64,000 bases of DNA, taken from Alligator mississippiensis. Its lineage: Eukaryota; Chordata; Crocodylia; Alligatoridae. The notes under the pieces were generated by a model. That model saw only the letters and a program-made list of their open reading frames with translations. It made no database searches and had not been told where the DNA came from. Shown piece after piece: positions 28,431 through 40,605 of the stretch (position 1 is its first letter; the number at the start of each line of letters is the position of its first letter). A program made the translations under genes and the position numbers. The DNA lies in contig NC_081829.1 of NCBI RefSeq assembly GCF_030867095.1, positions 92,155,261-92,219,260 on the forward strand, in the 5' to 3' direction.

Positions 28431-31400
28431 AGCCGGGCTGCTCCTTCTCGCTGTGTGCTTGCAATGCAGCTGGAGTTTCAGACCAGATTTCCCCAGCGTG
28501 TTTGCAGCCTGGTTTCCAGAGCCCAGGTGACCCCGTGAGGGCACGGCTGGCCCATCCCAGGCGGCTCCCCGGCTTTGCAGATTCATTCCAGCCCCCCCAG
28601 GGCAGGGATCTGCATGGTGGATCCACAACCGCATCCCAAACGATCTGCATCAGGCAAAATTAGGGTCTAAGCATCAAGCCTGTGAGAAGGGATTATTTTT
28701 TTTAGCAAAGTGACATCCCTGCTCTGCTGTCCATACAGACTGCGTGACCTCTGATGTGTATGCTAGTTATGACCCCAAAACATAAATGCCAGCTTATGTC
28801 CTGTAAAGTTTTTGTATTTCTTTTTGTCTCAGACCAACATAGCTACTAAGTACATTCCTGAGCTTATTTTCTATTTTGTCTAGAGGAACCCTGCTCTCTC
28901 TCCCCTAATTCCTTATGATCAGGAGTCCAAGTCCATCCATTGCCATTTAGCTGGAGTTAAATCACATCACAGAGTCAAGAAACCCTAATACCATGAGGCC
29001 GTACACCCGGCACCTGGCAGTGGGGGATGAAAAGGAGATTTCCCCTTTCCTTCCACCACTACCTGACTTGTGGCACTAAACAACCTCACAGTCTTGTTAT
29101 CTCAGGGATGGACTTGCCGTAACCAGAGTCAGGTACGATGTAGTACGAGGGGGTGGGGTGGAATAACATCTTTTGCAAGCTGCTGCTGTGTTCTGCAATT
29201 TAGCAGCTTGCGTTATTTTAAATGAGTCACTAACTCAAGTGGTTACAGAGAAATATCTCAGAAATATGAACTAAGGGAAATGTTATGCGTGAGTCTGTAG
29301 ACAGACGATCCCCATTCATCTCGCTGGCAGATGTCCAGAGATGATAGTGTAAATGTAATACTGTTAATTCTTTGAAGTGTGAGAGGTAAGGATTTCTTTG
29401 CAATGTCATTGAGTGGTACTGGGCAGTAGAGGGCTCGCTGGTCTGTCCTGGTAAGAAGGGAAAACAGAGAGACCTGCAGCACGTACCTAGAGGTGTTGCT
29501 GCTTCACTCATGGCTTTCTTGCATGCAGACCGGCCTCTGGCTTCTTTACTGTTCCTTCCATCCAGGAAGAGCATGGACTGATGCAGATGCTTCCTCAGCC
29601 TGACAAAGGGTATTCGTACCCAAAAGCTTGCAAAGAAGAATTTTTCCAACTATTTGAATCGGTCTAATAAAAGATATTAGATTTACCCAAAGAACCTTGT
29701 CTGCCTTGCTTCCCTTAAGTATTCTGACCTGGTGCCATGTCAATGTTACTGCCCGAGTCCTGTCCATGTGTCAGTCCCGCGATAAACAGCATGTTTCCCT
29801 CATCTCGCCACCTCCTCTCTCGGCTCCAAACGCAACCCCATGCCATTTTTCGTGTCAAAAAGGAAAGCATAGATTACCAACATGTCATTCTATTATTCTA
29901 ATTTACTCTAAGTGATGTCCCACAGTGGGACCTCAAATTGTGTGGGAGGGGGACGACAATAGGGAGTGACTGCCCTGTGTATATTTGTTCTCCATCAAGG
30001 AAGAGACAAGCCCAAGAAGCTCAGTGGAGCCCAGGAGCACTTTCAACCACCCCAGGGGAGTTAAAAGCATACAGTTATATTTGGAGCACATGCCTTCCTT
30101 GCTGCAGCTCTAGAAATGCCACAGAGAAATTCCTACTAAGGGGGTTTTGACCCAGACAGACCACCTAAGCAGCATTTTTGAGGCAAGGCGCTGCCTTTAT
30201 TTACCAGGGGACAAGGAAAAGCAGCCTTATTTAATTAAATAGTTGGAATCATACTCCTCCTATGAGCCTCAGCAGAACTGCCTGGGCAGTGAGATATAGC
30301 CAGGTGCTGGCACTCTCTCTCAACTGATTCAGCACTTCCTCTCCTTCAGCACTGTGCAAGACCAGCCAAACACTAGGGAAAGAATTCATGGCACCATCTA
30401 CTTTTCACTGCTCTGGTATGTCCTCTGTCTGCAAGCCTAGAAGATAAAGCCACATTGTCTGTTATCTTCAACAAGAACCCAGTTGTCAGGGCATCGATTA
30501 CACAATGCATTAGTCATGCACAGCAGTATGTGTCCCAGGAAACCTTAGAAAAAATATCAGTGTTGATCTCACACTGTCCCTCCAGAGCAGTCATAAAATG
30601 TTTGAGCATTAAGGAAATGTCCTTGACTTCACTATTAGCTCCATTATCTGCTGTACACTGTGCTCCTGGGAATCACACAGGTACTATTGCACTATAGAGT
30701 GTCAATAGAGAGTCCAAATGATTAATTGTTCCCATCCCAAACGTTGTCTGTGAAGAACTTTTGTCTCAATCTCCATCTGTCCCCTTTCCTTCACATATTA
30801 GATTTCAACTGAATCCTCAAAAATTCCCTCACACTCAGAGCATGTTTAGGTACATTTCAGTTTCTCCTAAACTGCATTGGCTCTGCTCCACAGCTGGCAA
30901 CAATCCTGGGCACTGGTGCCAAACATTTTCCACAGCAGGCAGCAAGCAAAGATGTTCTGATAACTTTGTGATAATCCAGTTTGTCTGATAGTACCAATAG
31001 CGTTAAAAGTCTGTCGTCACTTCAGTTATCAGCCTCGTTTCATATGAACTCAGAATGTCAGCTTTGAAAATGTGAAAATATCTTGCCTTCAGAATAGACA
31101 GTACTTTGTTTTGAGATATTTTATATGCTTTTTGCACTGTCCTAAAAAATCCTGCTTTGTCTCCTGGTTACAGTCATTTTCTCTCTCTCCTTTCCCCATT
31201 TCCTTACTGTACAGTCTACGGTATTTCATTTTTTCCTTGCTCTCAGGTTTTGTAACTGCATCTACCCCTGAAAACATAACAATACCTCTGCAGCTGTGCA
31301 ACAGTAGCTGTGTTGGAGAAGATGAGCTACATGTACCTTCAGTGCTGTGTGATTAAACCTTTGCCAAGAGCACTTGAACTTGATCTGTATTCTAGGAGCA

Positions 31401-31760
31401 CAGGTATAGACATGACCATCATAACTACAACATCACTGTCAGGCCTGTGATGAGGATGTTGTAAGGGTGGCAAGATGAGGGGCAGAGTAGATTAATTGAT
31501 TTGTCGAAAGTCACAGAGCAAATTTGCTAACTCGGGATTTAAATCTAGACTTCCTAAGCCTCAGTGTAGTCTCCTGTTCCATAGCCCATCCTTCCCTTTC
31601 CTCATTCTTTCCAGTAGTCCAGTCTACTGTCTAGACTACTGTCTATAGTCTAGACAGTAGACTATAAGGTCTGTCCATTGGTAGCTCTATGGAAAACCTG
31701 AGAAGAAAAGGTTGTGATGGGTTGGTTTCTGATAAGTAGAAGGCAGGGTAGACTTGCACC
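28431..31760. other. Intergenic region with dispersed repeats
   Basis: 29590-29705 is a copy of the repeat with 'aaaagcttgcaaagaa...tctaataaaagatat', also at 34.25-34.35, 39.34-39.42 and 41.59-41.68 kb. 28800-28860 holds a 'tcagaccaacatagctac' remnant. 31620-31670 has a short inverted repeat (gtctagactactgtctatag / ctatagtctagacagtag). No conserved exon is evident. Confidence 0.5.
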
Positions 31761-31768
31761 TTCTAGAC

Positions 31769-32865
31769 CAGGGTGGGCAATTATTTGGGCCTACAGGCCA
31801 CATAGGGAGTTTGTTCAGCTGTCACAGGATGGGTCAGCACCCCCTCACCTTGCACCAAAACTCCCTGTGTGGGATGGGGCCGCGGGCTGGAGTGGAGCAG
31901 TGTTTGGGAGCAAGATGGGCAGGCAGGGCCAGGGAGACCCCGGGATCTTGGGGCAGTGACAGTGCAGGGCCAGGGCAGAGCTGTGATCTGCTACAGGCAC
32001 GGGTTTTGCGGGCAGGGTCATGCAGGGAGCGGATTGTGGCTCTGCTGCAGCCCTGACCTCAGCCCCTTGCTGTCATCATCCCACCATCCCAGTCCAGGCC
32101 CCGGCCCTGGACACAGCTCCCTGCCCACCCAGTCACGTGCCCTGGCTACGTGGATCCCAGCCAGTCTCCATGGAGGCCCTGGGATTTTGGGGTGGTGACA
32201 GTACAGGGCCGGGGCTGGGGCAGAGTTAGGATCATGGTCCCTGCACATCCCTGGCCCCGGCCCCATGCTGTCACCTCCCTGCAATACCAGGGTCTCCATG
32301 AAGACCAGCCATGGGCAGGGTACGTAGCTGGACAGGGAGCTGCGTCCATGAGGCTGGGGCAGAGTCATGATCCACTCCCTGCGCACTCCTGCCCATGGAT
32401 CCCACACCTGTCACAGGGGTGTGCAGACAGCAGATCGTGCCTCTGACCCAGCCCTGGCCTTGGCCCTGCACTGTTGCTGCCCCAAGATCCTGGCATCTAC
32501 CAAGTGCCGCTTGAATCGCTCCCAAACACTGCTCCCTGCTGACTTGCAGCCCTGTCCCAGCCGCCTGGCCAAGCACCCTGCCTGCATGGGTCCCACCGTC
32601 AGTAGTGGGTGTAGGATGGGCCAGTGGGTCTGGGTCCAGTGGCTGTGGACTGCCAGAAGGAGCGGTGCTGCCAGGGCTGCTGGAAAATGGAGTCTGGCTG
32701 CTGCGCTGCTGCAGCCCCACTGCATGCCTGGCAGTATGTGTATGTGCCATGGCCCAGGCTGCCCTCTGCATCTGGGATGGGCAGCACCAAGGGACCTGCT
32801 GCAGGCCAGACAAAATCCCTTTGCGGGCCAGATGTGACCTGTGGGCAGTATTTTGCTCATCCCTG
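31769..32865. mobile_element. Non-autonomous hAT-Charlie-like element, 1097 bp, perfect TSD
   Basis: The 8-bp duplication ttctagac is exact at 31761-31768 and 32866-32873. The left end is cagggtgggcaattattt and the right end, read in reverse, is cagggatgagcaaaat, the classic CAGGG(G)TGGGCAA hAT terminus. The interior is GC-rich, with repeated blocks such as 'acagtgcagggccagggc'. All long open frames across it are accidental. No transposase. Confidence 0.88.
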
Positions 32866-32962
32866 TTCTAGACTAACTAATTCAGAGATGCATGAGCTTT
32901 CCTAAGCAACAGTCTGCCTTCAGCCTGACTTCAGGCTAAGAAGGCTAATGATCTCTTTCTAG

Positions 32963-33905
32963 GGTTACCATACATCCAGGTTTTCCCGGACCTGTCCTCT
33001 TTTCAGATCCTCTGATTTCCCTCTGGGCATTTTTTTTAAACCTGAACAAATTTTAAATCACAAGTTTTCCGGGATTTTGCTCTGCTCTGCTGGTGGGAGT
33101 GCGGGAGGGCAATTGGAGGCACGGGGCACCGTGCTTCTTTGCATGCACACACATGTGGCAGGCATGCAGCCAGGCAGGGGGATGGGAGCAGCCCTGGCAG
33201 TTGTATGCTGGTAAGTCTATGGGTGGAGGGGGCTGGAGGGCCAGGGCTTGTGGACCATCTGGGTGGAGGGGATGGGGAGGGGGGGAGTTGGGGTGGGTGC
33301 CTGCTGGTGCTGGGGAATGGTGTCTAGGGAAAAAGGCTGCAGCAGGGCCCAGGGGCAGGGGGGAGGCGCCTGACCCTCCAGTGGGGGAAGGGGCGGGAGG
33401 GCCCTGCGCAGCTGACATAGTGGCACTGGGGGCTGGTGCCCATGCTTGCAGAGGTGGAGCACCTGGGAGATGCTGCCTGAGGCGGGTGGCATGGCCAGGC
33501 CGCCTGGTGCAATGCAGGAGCCCCAGCCTGGAGGCTTGCTTTGGCAGGGTTGGGGAGAGCAGGGGAACTGTGGGTCAGGAGTGAGGGGCACCAGCAGGGC
33601 TGGGAGGGTCTGTGGGTGGGGAGTGAGGGGCACTGGGAGGGTGGGGGGCTGTGGGGCAGGAGTGCGGGGCACCAGCAGGGCTGGGGGGCTGTGGCTTGGG
33701 AGTGAGGGGCACGGAGGGTCTGTGGGCTGGGAGTGCAGGGCACTGGCACTGCCAGGAGGCTGTGGGTCGGGAGTGAGGGGCATAAATTTGGCCTGGGGGA
33801 TGGGGGACTGTGAGTAGGAAGTGAGGGGCTCCAGCAGGGCTGTGGGTTGGGAGTGAGGTGTCCCTGTGACAGGTGTCCACTTTTTTGGAACTGGAAATAC
33901 AATCC
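32963..33905. repeat. Repeat element containing a GC-rich minisatellite
   Basis: It starts 'agggttaccatacatcc' and ends 'ggaactggaaatacaatcctac'. These ends are roughly inverted repeats, typical of a reptile DNA-transposon family with 'ccatacatccggttttcccgg'. 33566-33860 is a minisatellite of about 45-50-bp units built on 'ggctgtgggtcgggagtgag' and 'gggcaccagcagggctgg'. Open frames on both strands are by-products of the repeat. Confidence 0.65.
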
Positions 33906-34239
33906 TACCTCTTGCCGATAGGTAGACACCCCAGCGATCAGTCCTGACTTATCCCTGCATATATGAGAACCAACCATGGCAGGTTACTTTATGGGTTAGT
34001 CTAAGAGCAAAGAGGAAAACTGGGTAGCTTTCAATAAAGCCATCTGTCACATCACCCGGAGCTGCAGAAGCTCATGTGGGAGGTGACAGAAAAGGCTAGG
34101 CAGTTTCAGAGTCATGCTGCTTCCCTGAACTTCTCCTCTCATTCCCTCCCTCTGCACAAATCTGCTGAAATTTTTTTTTTTAAATCGTTGTTTTTCCAAA
34201 AAATAATCACAAACCTGAAAATCCATCTTTGCGGCCTAA

Positions 34240-34360
34240 AACTCTCCCTGTGCCTGAAGAAGGGTGTTTGTACCCAGAAGCTTGCAAAGAACAATTTTTC
34301 TAACTATTTAGTTGGTCTAATAAAAGATATCATGTATACCCGAGGACCCTTGTCTGCCTA
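34240..34360 (+). repeat. Dispersed repeat tail ('gcttgcaaagaa...tctaataaaagatat')
   Basis: Reads 'cctgaagaagggtgtttgt', 'cagaagcttgcaaagaac' and 'ttggtctaataaaagatatc'. Four copies in this window, in both orientations. Such tails occur widely in vertebrate genomes. The parent element was not assigned. Confidence 0.65.
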
Positions 34361-34361
34361 G

Positions 34362-36555
34362 CTCTTATTAGTGCGTTCAGCTGACTAATCATTTTCATCT
34401 CCAAGCAATGCTGTAATAAAAGCAAAGCTGTCAGTCCACCACTTTAAAAGTAAGCTAATTAACACTATAGACTTTAAAATGGAACATCTGACAGGAAGCA
34501 ATTAGAAGGAAAATTAAGTGCCCCACTGGGGACATGAAGTTTTATCAGTGTGTGAGCCAATGTGCAGCTCTTTCACAGCACCACACTTCAAAGAATGAGC
34601 AGGCCAGGGCAAACGGTTTCTTTTAAATGTTATTCAGCAACAGGGGATTTTCCATGCCTTGGGATATGGGAGTAGGAAAGGGAAGAAAATGAAAGCAGTA
34701 GACACTAATGTTAAAAGGAAAATAACAGAGTTGGTTGCAGAAGTGGGAATAGATCTCGGCAAAAAGAATGTGGCAGAGGTTTGCTGGGAGAGCGTAGTTC
34801 ATACTGAAAATGATTGGGAAAGTGTCAGAGCAAACGCAAATGCAGGAGTTTGATGGGAATTGTGCCTGCTGTCTATAGCCATTTCTCAGGGCTGCAAGTA
34901 TCGGTCTTATTTCTTCCTTGCATTATGTTAGTGTGTAGAATACCCAGACGGGACTGGGTCCAAGACCCTACTGTGTTACATGGTACACCAACACAGAGTA
35001 AAAATACAGTCCCTGCCCCAAACAGCTTACAATAAAAAATACTTTTATTGCAAGAGCTTCTCTTTGCATTGGTATAACTGCAATCACACTAGGCTTTGTG
35101 CTGCTGTAACTGTGTCAATGTCAGATGTAGCTGTAGTTGTACAAAATATGTACCTAGGCAAGACCTCAGGATAAAAAGGTAAGCAAAAAGTTCTGTGTTA
35201 ATGGGAAAGAAGTCCTTTTACAGCAATGATAAACTCTGACATATGCAAAAACCAATTCAGTCTCCAGTAAGTCTATTATGTTAGGATAGTCTCACGAATC
35301 ATGACTAATGCCTGGGGCTGGGAGTTAGGCAATCTAGATTCTATTTCTAGCTCTTCTTACTAGGGGAAGTGTCTCCTGGCCCTGATGTTCATATATGCTG
35401 TGCCCCGAAGGGGCTGTGTCTAGCCACTGATTCATCAGTAAAATGGAGGTAATGGTTCAACTCTGGTTGAAGGAGGGTAGGAGAGTGATTTACAGTGCAC
35501 TTTGAGCCCCCTGATAAATAGGTCCATAAACATGCAAAACATTATTAACAATCAGATAGGGGGAAATGAAGCAATGATGTAAACACCATTTTTGTTTCCC
35601 TTTGAGAACAAAGCCATCACCAGCAGTAAAAATCAACCCCCTAAAAAGCACAAAGGAGCAAATCCTGCTCTCTGATTTGCAAGGCAGATGGGCCTTGCCT
35701 TATTGGCAACAGAGCAAATGTGGTTTCACTGGGGAAGCCCTGACATCTCTTAGATGGTAAATTCTGGGGCTCAGAGACTGTTTCTGTCAATGTTAGTAAA
35801 GCATCAAATGTGAACATTATTGATGCTCTCCAGTAAGAATTATAGTAGTGATCTATTGCCCTTTGTCTAAGGTTGGCACAGACACTTTGGGATCTACTCT
35901 AGCACTAAGGCTGAAGCTGCAGAAAACATAACTAGGGAAGGAAGAGGATGATCCCTAACCACTAAGGAACAACTCCGTGCTCAGCAGGCTCCCTGGGCTG
36001 CATCCTGGAAGATGGGATATAGGCCCTAAAGAGAATGGTGTTTAAAATTAAAAATGTCCATTGGCTCCAATCCAGTTAAGATTTGCACAATGTGCTTAAC
36101 TTTACACACTTGGCATCCTATGGAATTATTCACTGCATGTAAAGCTAAACACATGCGCACATCTTTGTTGGTGCGAAGCCCTAATGCACAAATACCTCTG
36201 CAGATGCCATGGAATGAATAATGACAACAACAAATGGAAAGCAGTTTGCAAATTCAATCACTTGTAATCAAGCAGTAGAGTATACGAACTTTGCAGTTTA
36301 CCTTTGGAACAGCATTAAAATTGGCTGAAAGCCATCTCTAAAAGTAAAAATAGCCCTTATGCTGCATGACAGAGAACTAACAACCTGGTGTTGCCTAGTG
36401 CTGCCTTCAAAAATGAGTGATTGCTAGGTAGCTCTCCTGGGATAGAAATGGCTGCAGGCTTGTGGTTAAAATGTTCTATTCTGGCCAGATTAAAACCAGT
36501 GCTACATTGTTGCCTTCAAAATAATGGGATCAGGTGTGCGAGGGAGCTCAACCCC
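34362..36555. other. Intergenic, no gene recognised
   Basis: Unique-looking A+T-rich sequence. A 64-codon frame at 34659-34853 (MGYGSRKGKKMKAVD...) has no recognisable similarity and no clear splice context. No other signal found. Confidence 0.4.
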
Positions 36556-36559
36556 ATTA

Positions 36560-36905
36560 GAAATCATAAAAAAGGAGGGCTGGAATGGACCTCAAGGAGG
36601 TCATCTATTCCAGTGGGGGCCAACCTTTTTTGGTAGACGTGCCACAAATTAGCCCTACACTCTTCCTGAGTGCCACTCTAGTGCCCTTCACCTGCCCAAT
36701 CTGCTGCTCTGCCTTCTGTTTCTTGCCCTATCCCAACCTGCCCACACAGAGGATAATGGTGCTACAGGTTGGCCATCCCTGATCTAGTCCAATCCCCCTG
36801 CTCAAGGCAGAGTCCTATACACGATCTAGGCACGTCCTATACACTTATTTGTCTAACCTATTCTTAAAACTCTACAAACAACCCTGTTGCACTACTACAA
36901 GGCAC
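36560..36905 (-). mobile_element. Reversed CR1-like 3' fragment interrupted by a hAT element
   Basis: Text such as 'gggctggaatggacctcaag' and, after the interruption, 'tctagtccaatccccctgctc' and 'tctaacctattcttaaaac' is the reverse complement of a CR1-type 3' end. The hAT element at 36611-36781 splits it. Confidence 0.7.
36611..36781. mobile_element. Short hAT element (171 bp) inside CR1
   Basis: The ends cagtgggggccaacctttt and ggttggccatccctg are inverted repeats. The flanks atctattc and atctagtc are an 8-bp duplication with one mismatch. Inserted into the CR1-like fragment. Confidence 0.75.
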
Positions 36906-38126
36906 TGCCCCAAGACATCAAAGAGCACCCTAACCTGTGACAGGTAAAGCAGGGGGGATGAGGGCACTCAGAAGCATGTCCTGCTTCTGCTACAACCAAC
37001 CCTGGTTGCTATCTCAGCAGTGAAAACACAATCCAGTTGTTCTTCCCACAAAATGCCTTAATCTAAATGCCTAGTGAAAGGGCCTAAACCAGTTCCTTTA
37101 AACACATAAATATCCTTCTGCATTGTTTTTGCTTCTAACTCAATGTTCTTTTGGGGCTCTGTAGGGAGACCTTCATGAAGCACTTTCTGGTTTTTGAATT
37201 TGGGGTATGAAAATTGGGGTATCCCAATTTTCCAGAAGGCATAAGGAGAAGAACTTGGATTGCAGCGACCCCGAGTCCTCCTTAATTAATTGTGGTAAAT
37301 AAAATTGAATAATATGCTTCATTCCCACTGCCCCTAAACATGTCCACTGAATTACAAGAGCTGACTCCACAGGTCTAGAAAAACAAAGGACCCACCTGTT
37401 TTTCTTTTGCTTTAAGAAAATTGATTTTTTGTTTTCTTGCAGGAAAGAAGCAATCGCTTATTCCAACTGTTTTGTTACAGTAAATGCAGGTATTTTCACT
37501 TATAGTAGCCTTTTCAATGTATTCTGCAGTATAGTTAATGGTTACAACGCGCTTTGTGTAGTGCCTTGTATCACAGCATGCTATGGAGGATCTAGGAGTT
37601 GCTTTGCCCACTACTGAAATGCAATACAGATACTTTCAGTGTTGAAAGAGAAAAGCATGTTATCTGTCCTGTCAGTTTGCTGAACTGGGCCCTATCTGTT
37701 ATGTCACACCCATTTTACACCAGAATACATACATTGGGTAAAAGTCTGGCCCCACTAAAACCAATAGCAAAACTTACACTGGCTTCCATAAGGCCAGACT
37801 TTACGCACTGACATCAGACTTACTGTTGCTTGACACCAACCTGAGAATCAAGCACAGAGGCTTTCGTCTGTGCGCAGCACTTAATTACAGGGAAGGCATG
37901 TCATTTTCTCCTGGGGTGAGGAGAAGCTGCCTTTATTCCTGATCCTGCAAGGAGCAATGCATGAATAAAGCCTCGGGTCCATTCAGGGCCCTATCAGTCA
38001 AAGAGCATCTGCCTATACAGTTTTTCACAACTGGGGTCTGCCATGAGATGCATGTCTGACACAAGGAGGAATCATGTATCCCACAAAGATGGTAATGCAA
38101 GTGGGAAAAAAGCTCAACGTTTAACC

Positions 38127-38338
38127 CAGGGGTGCCCAACCTTTTGGCCCTGTGGGCTGGATGAGTGGTGCAGGGTCAGTCCACAGGCCCAATCTTATCG
38201 GTGGTGGGGGAGCAGTAGCACTGTTAATTGCCATCACTCCCTTGCTGTCATATTTCCAGACCTGTGGGCAGCCCTCTTTGCTGGATGACATGACTGCAGG
38301 CTGGATCTGGCTTGTAGGCCAGAGGTTGAGCACTAGTG
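38127..38338. mobile_element. Short hAT element, 212 bp, perfect 8-bp TSD
   Basis: The duplication gtttaacc is exact at 38119-38126 and 38339-38346. The ends are caggggtgcccaacctttt and ggttgagcactagtg. The interior has 'tgtgggctggatg' and 'ggctggatctggcttgtagg', typical of non-autonomous Charlie-like repeats. Confidence 0.85.
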
Positions 38339-39344
38339 GTTTAACCAATTTGGGTAAAGGAAAATATAACACACAGGAGTCCTGGTAGGAGGCTGAATTA
38401 TATTTCTTGATAGTGATACTTGATATTTCTTGGCCGCAATTACTTGATATAGGCCAAGGCTACAGAAAGGTTAAAACCCCTATCAGGTGTTTGGTACCAT
38501 ATCATTACAACTGGTACTAATTACAAATAAAAACCTCTTGTATAAGGTTTGCCAAAGTTATACTTCTGTATATATACACAGTAATGCTGGTGTTTGGGGT
38601 TTTAGTTTAAGTCTCATGATAGTTGTTTTTTTTTTTCTTTCCTAAATGCCCCTTGAGCTTAAAGCAAGAGACTGTGAGAATCTCTGGTTTAAACAGAACA
38701 GTCTAGCCCTCCTGGACTCAGTGAAATAGTGAAGCTAGGGCACCTAAAGGTTTCAAAATGAGAAGACATAAAAATAAACCAAAATGCATTCCTGACTTTT
38801 TGGAGCCTTGGCTCATGGTTTTGTTGCTTGCAGTTAGCAATATTGTACACACATAAGGCTCGATGCCACAAAGATTAACCTGCTTGACACCACACCTGGG
38901 GGTGATTCCAAATAGGACCACTGACATTTATAGTATTATTTGCATGATCCTATGTTTCCAGGATCAGGGCCGCATTACATATATCTATGTACATATGTAG
39001 AAGAAAATGTGAATTATACTAGCTATAAGCACATGGAATTATTATTAAGCGTTGTCTCTCTTTTGCACTTGCCCTACCCAATTATTGATATTACTAGCTG
39101 AGATTTTGTTGAGCTATAAGGGACAGATACTGTAAATATTTATACATATCCTTATTCTTAGGGTTTTCCCTGTATGCAAAGTATGGTATATACTAGTAAG
39201 TACTTGTAGGAATGGAACTTATGACTTGGGTCTTGGGTTTCATGTCTTTTTTATTTTCTTTCAATCTGTCTGTGTATGCCTAGCACACCTTTGGGCAGTG
39301 AGTATATAAATAATAAATAGGCAGACAAAGTTCTTTGAATAAAT

Positions 39345-39870
39345 GTGATATCTTTTATTAGACCGACTAAATAGTTGGAAAAATTGTTCTTTGCAAGCTT
39401 TTGGGCACAAGCACCTTTCTTTGGGCATAGGGAGAATCTGCTACTGTTTTGTGTTCTCCTGGATGGAAGAGAAGCCAATACGCGAAATGACGGTCTGTGA
39501 GAATGCAAATGCATGGCAGTGAGGATCGGAGGCATAGGAGACAATAGGTATGAGACAGGTGGGTGTGTGTGGGAAGAGGAGGATGTTGACCTGGTGATAG
39601 AAAGTAGCTAGTAAAGTGCAGAGCGGTTACCTGGGGTTATCAGATAGCAGGCGGTTTATAATGTGCTATAAATCCAATGTTTTAGTCCATGATTTCCCCC
39701 GCCCACCCCCACCTACCTGTCTCACACCTATTGTCTCCCGTGGCTTCCGATCCTCACTGCCACACATTTGCATTTTCACAGACCTGGTTGCATATTGGCT
39801 TCTGTTCCATCCAGAACACAAAACAACAGCAGACTCTCCCTATGCCCGAAAAAGGGTGTTTGGAGGTACG
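39345..39870. repeat. Large inverted repeat formed by two opposed copies of one element
   Basis: The left copy (about 39398-39565) and the right copy (about 39710-39866) are reverse complements over ~155 bp. Shared strings include cctgtctca(t/c)acctattgtct, ccgatcctcactgcca and gattctccctatgccc. A ~145-bp spacer separates them. The left copy continues into the 'gcttgcaaagaac...taaaagatatc' tail (39345-39415), so this is the longer body of that dispersed repeat. Confidence 0.8.
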
Positions 39871-40243
39871 GCACATAACATAAGGGATATATTTGTCATG
39901 AATGTTTTATGTGAAAAATGTGCAGAGGAATGTATTTAATAAATTATGGAAACTTAAAACAATTCATGTTTGATTCTGCAACTCTGATTTAGGTGAGTGC
40001 AATCACTCATGGGAGGCCAGGAATGGTTCTCAGTAGTCTGTACCAGTGATTTTGATACCATTAGATTTTAAAGACAACAAAAGGATGCAGGGGAATCAAC
40101 CTCCATGCTCCAGGTTTAAACTCATCTTTTAGTATTAGAAACTGGGATAAGACCTAATGTAGGAGCAAATTACCCCCCCATCTGTCACAAGAGGGTTTTG
40201 AATTCTCCCGTACCAGCTGGTGCTTGTGGGTGACTGGTTTAGG

Positions 40244-40338
40244 TCAGTGGTTCTCAAGCCTTTATGGATTCAAGGCACCCCTTGAATGGATTGCTTTTTT
40301 AAATCTGGGTTTATCCAGTGAATTATGTTTGCACACCC
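40244..40338 (+). repeat. Truncated cagtggttct-type hAT remnant
   Basis: 'cagtggttctcaagcctttatgg', shortened here to its first ~95 bp, with 'aaggcaccccttgaa' and 'ggtttatccagtgaatta', matches the 54.89-kb copy. It abuts the Penelope-like fragment directly. Confidence 0.65.
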
Positions 40339-40605
40339 GTGAAACTAAACAGCAGCTGTGCAAGAGAATGAACTCTCACAGAAAAACATACAAAGGACGG
40401 AGACATACTCTTACTTAGCAGCACATTTCTTGCAGAACGACTCCATTTCTGACCTCACTGTCCTTGTACTCAAAGGCAATCTACCTAACACCTTTAAAAG
40501 GCGAACTTGGGAACAAAACTTCATAAACTGGCTGGACACTAAAAGCCAAGGACTAAACACTGATCTTGGATGTATGGCCCATTGTCATTTATCCAACTCC
40601 TGAAT
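40335..40605 (+). mobile_element. Penelope-like element fragment, GIY-YIG endonuclease C-terminal part
   Basis: Two plus-strand frames join across one frameshift near 40415. The first reads RETKQQLCKRMNSHRKTYK. The second reads AAHFLQNDSISDLTVLVLKG and then WEQNFINWLDTKSQGLN. This is the pattern GET..L..R...HR...-P...HF......L...VL.G........WE..FI..FDT...GLN of the GIY-YIG endonuclease at the end of Penelope-like (Neptune-type) retroelements. It is broken by a frameshift and lacks the N-terminal GIY part and the reverse transcriptase. Assigned from recalled family patterns. Confidence 0.7.

Noticed and set aside
28167..28634. 155-codon open frame on the minus strand across the TDRD1 CpG island
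   Set aside because: Composition-driven frame in a GC-rich island, low-complexity Ala/Gly/Arg product, no family resemblance.
31714..32860. Several overlapping frames of 80-180 codons on both strands
   Set aside because: They lie entirely within a non-autonomous hAT element with exact ends and target duplication, and none resembles a transposase.
33324..33977. 217-codon Pro/Ser/His-rich minus-strand frame
   Set aside because: Produced by translation of a minisatellite. Repeats in protein mirror the DNA repeat.
34659..34853. 64-codon frame beginning MGYGSRKGKKMKA
   Set aside because: No recognisable family, no convincing splice context, length expected by chance.
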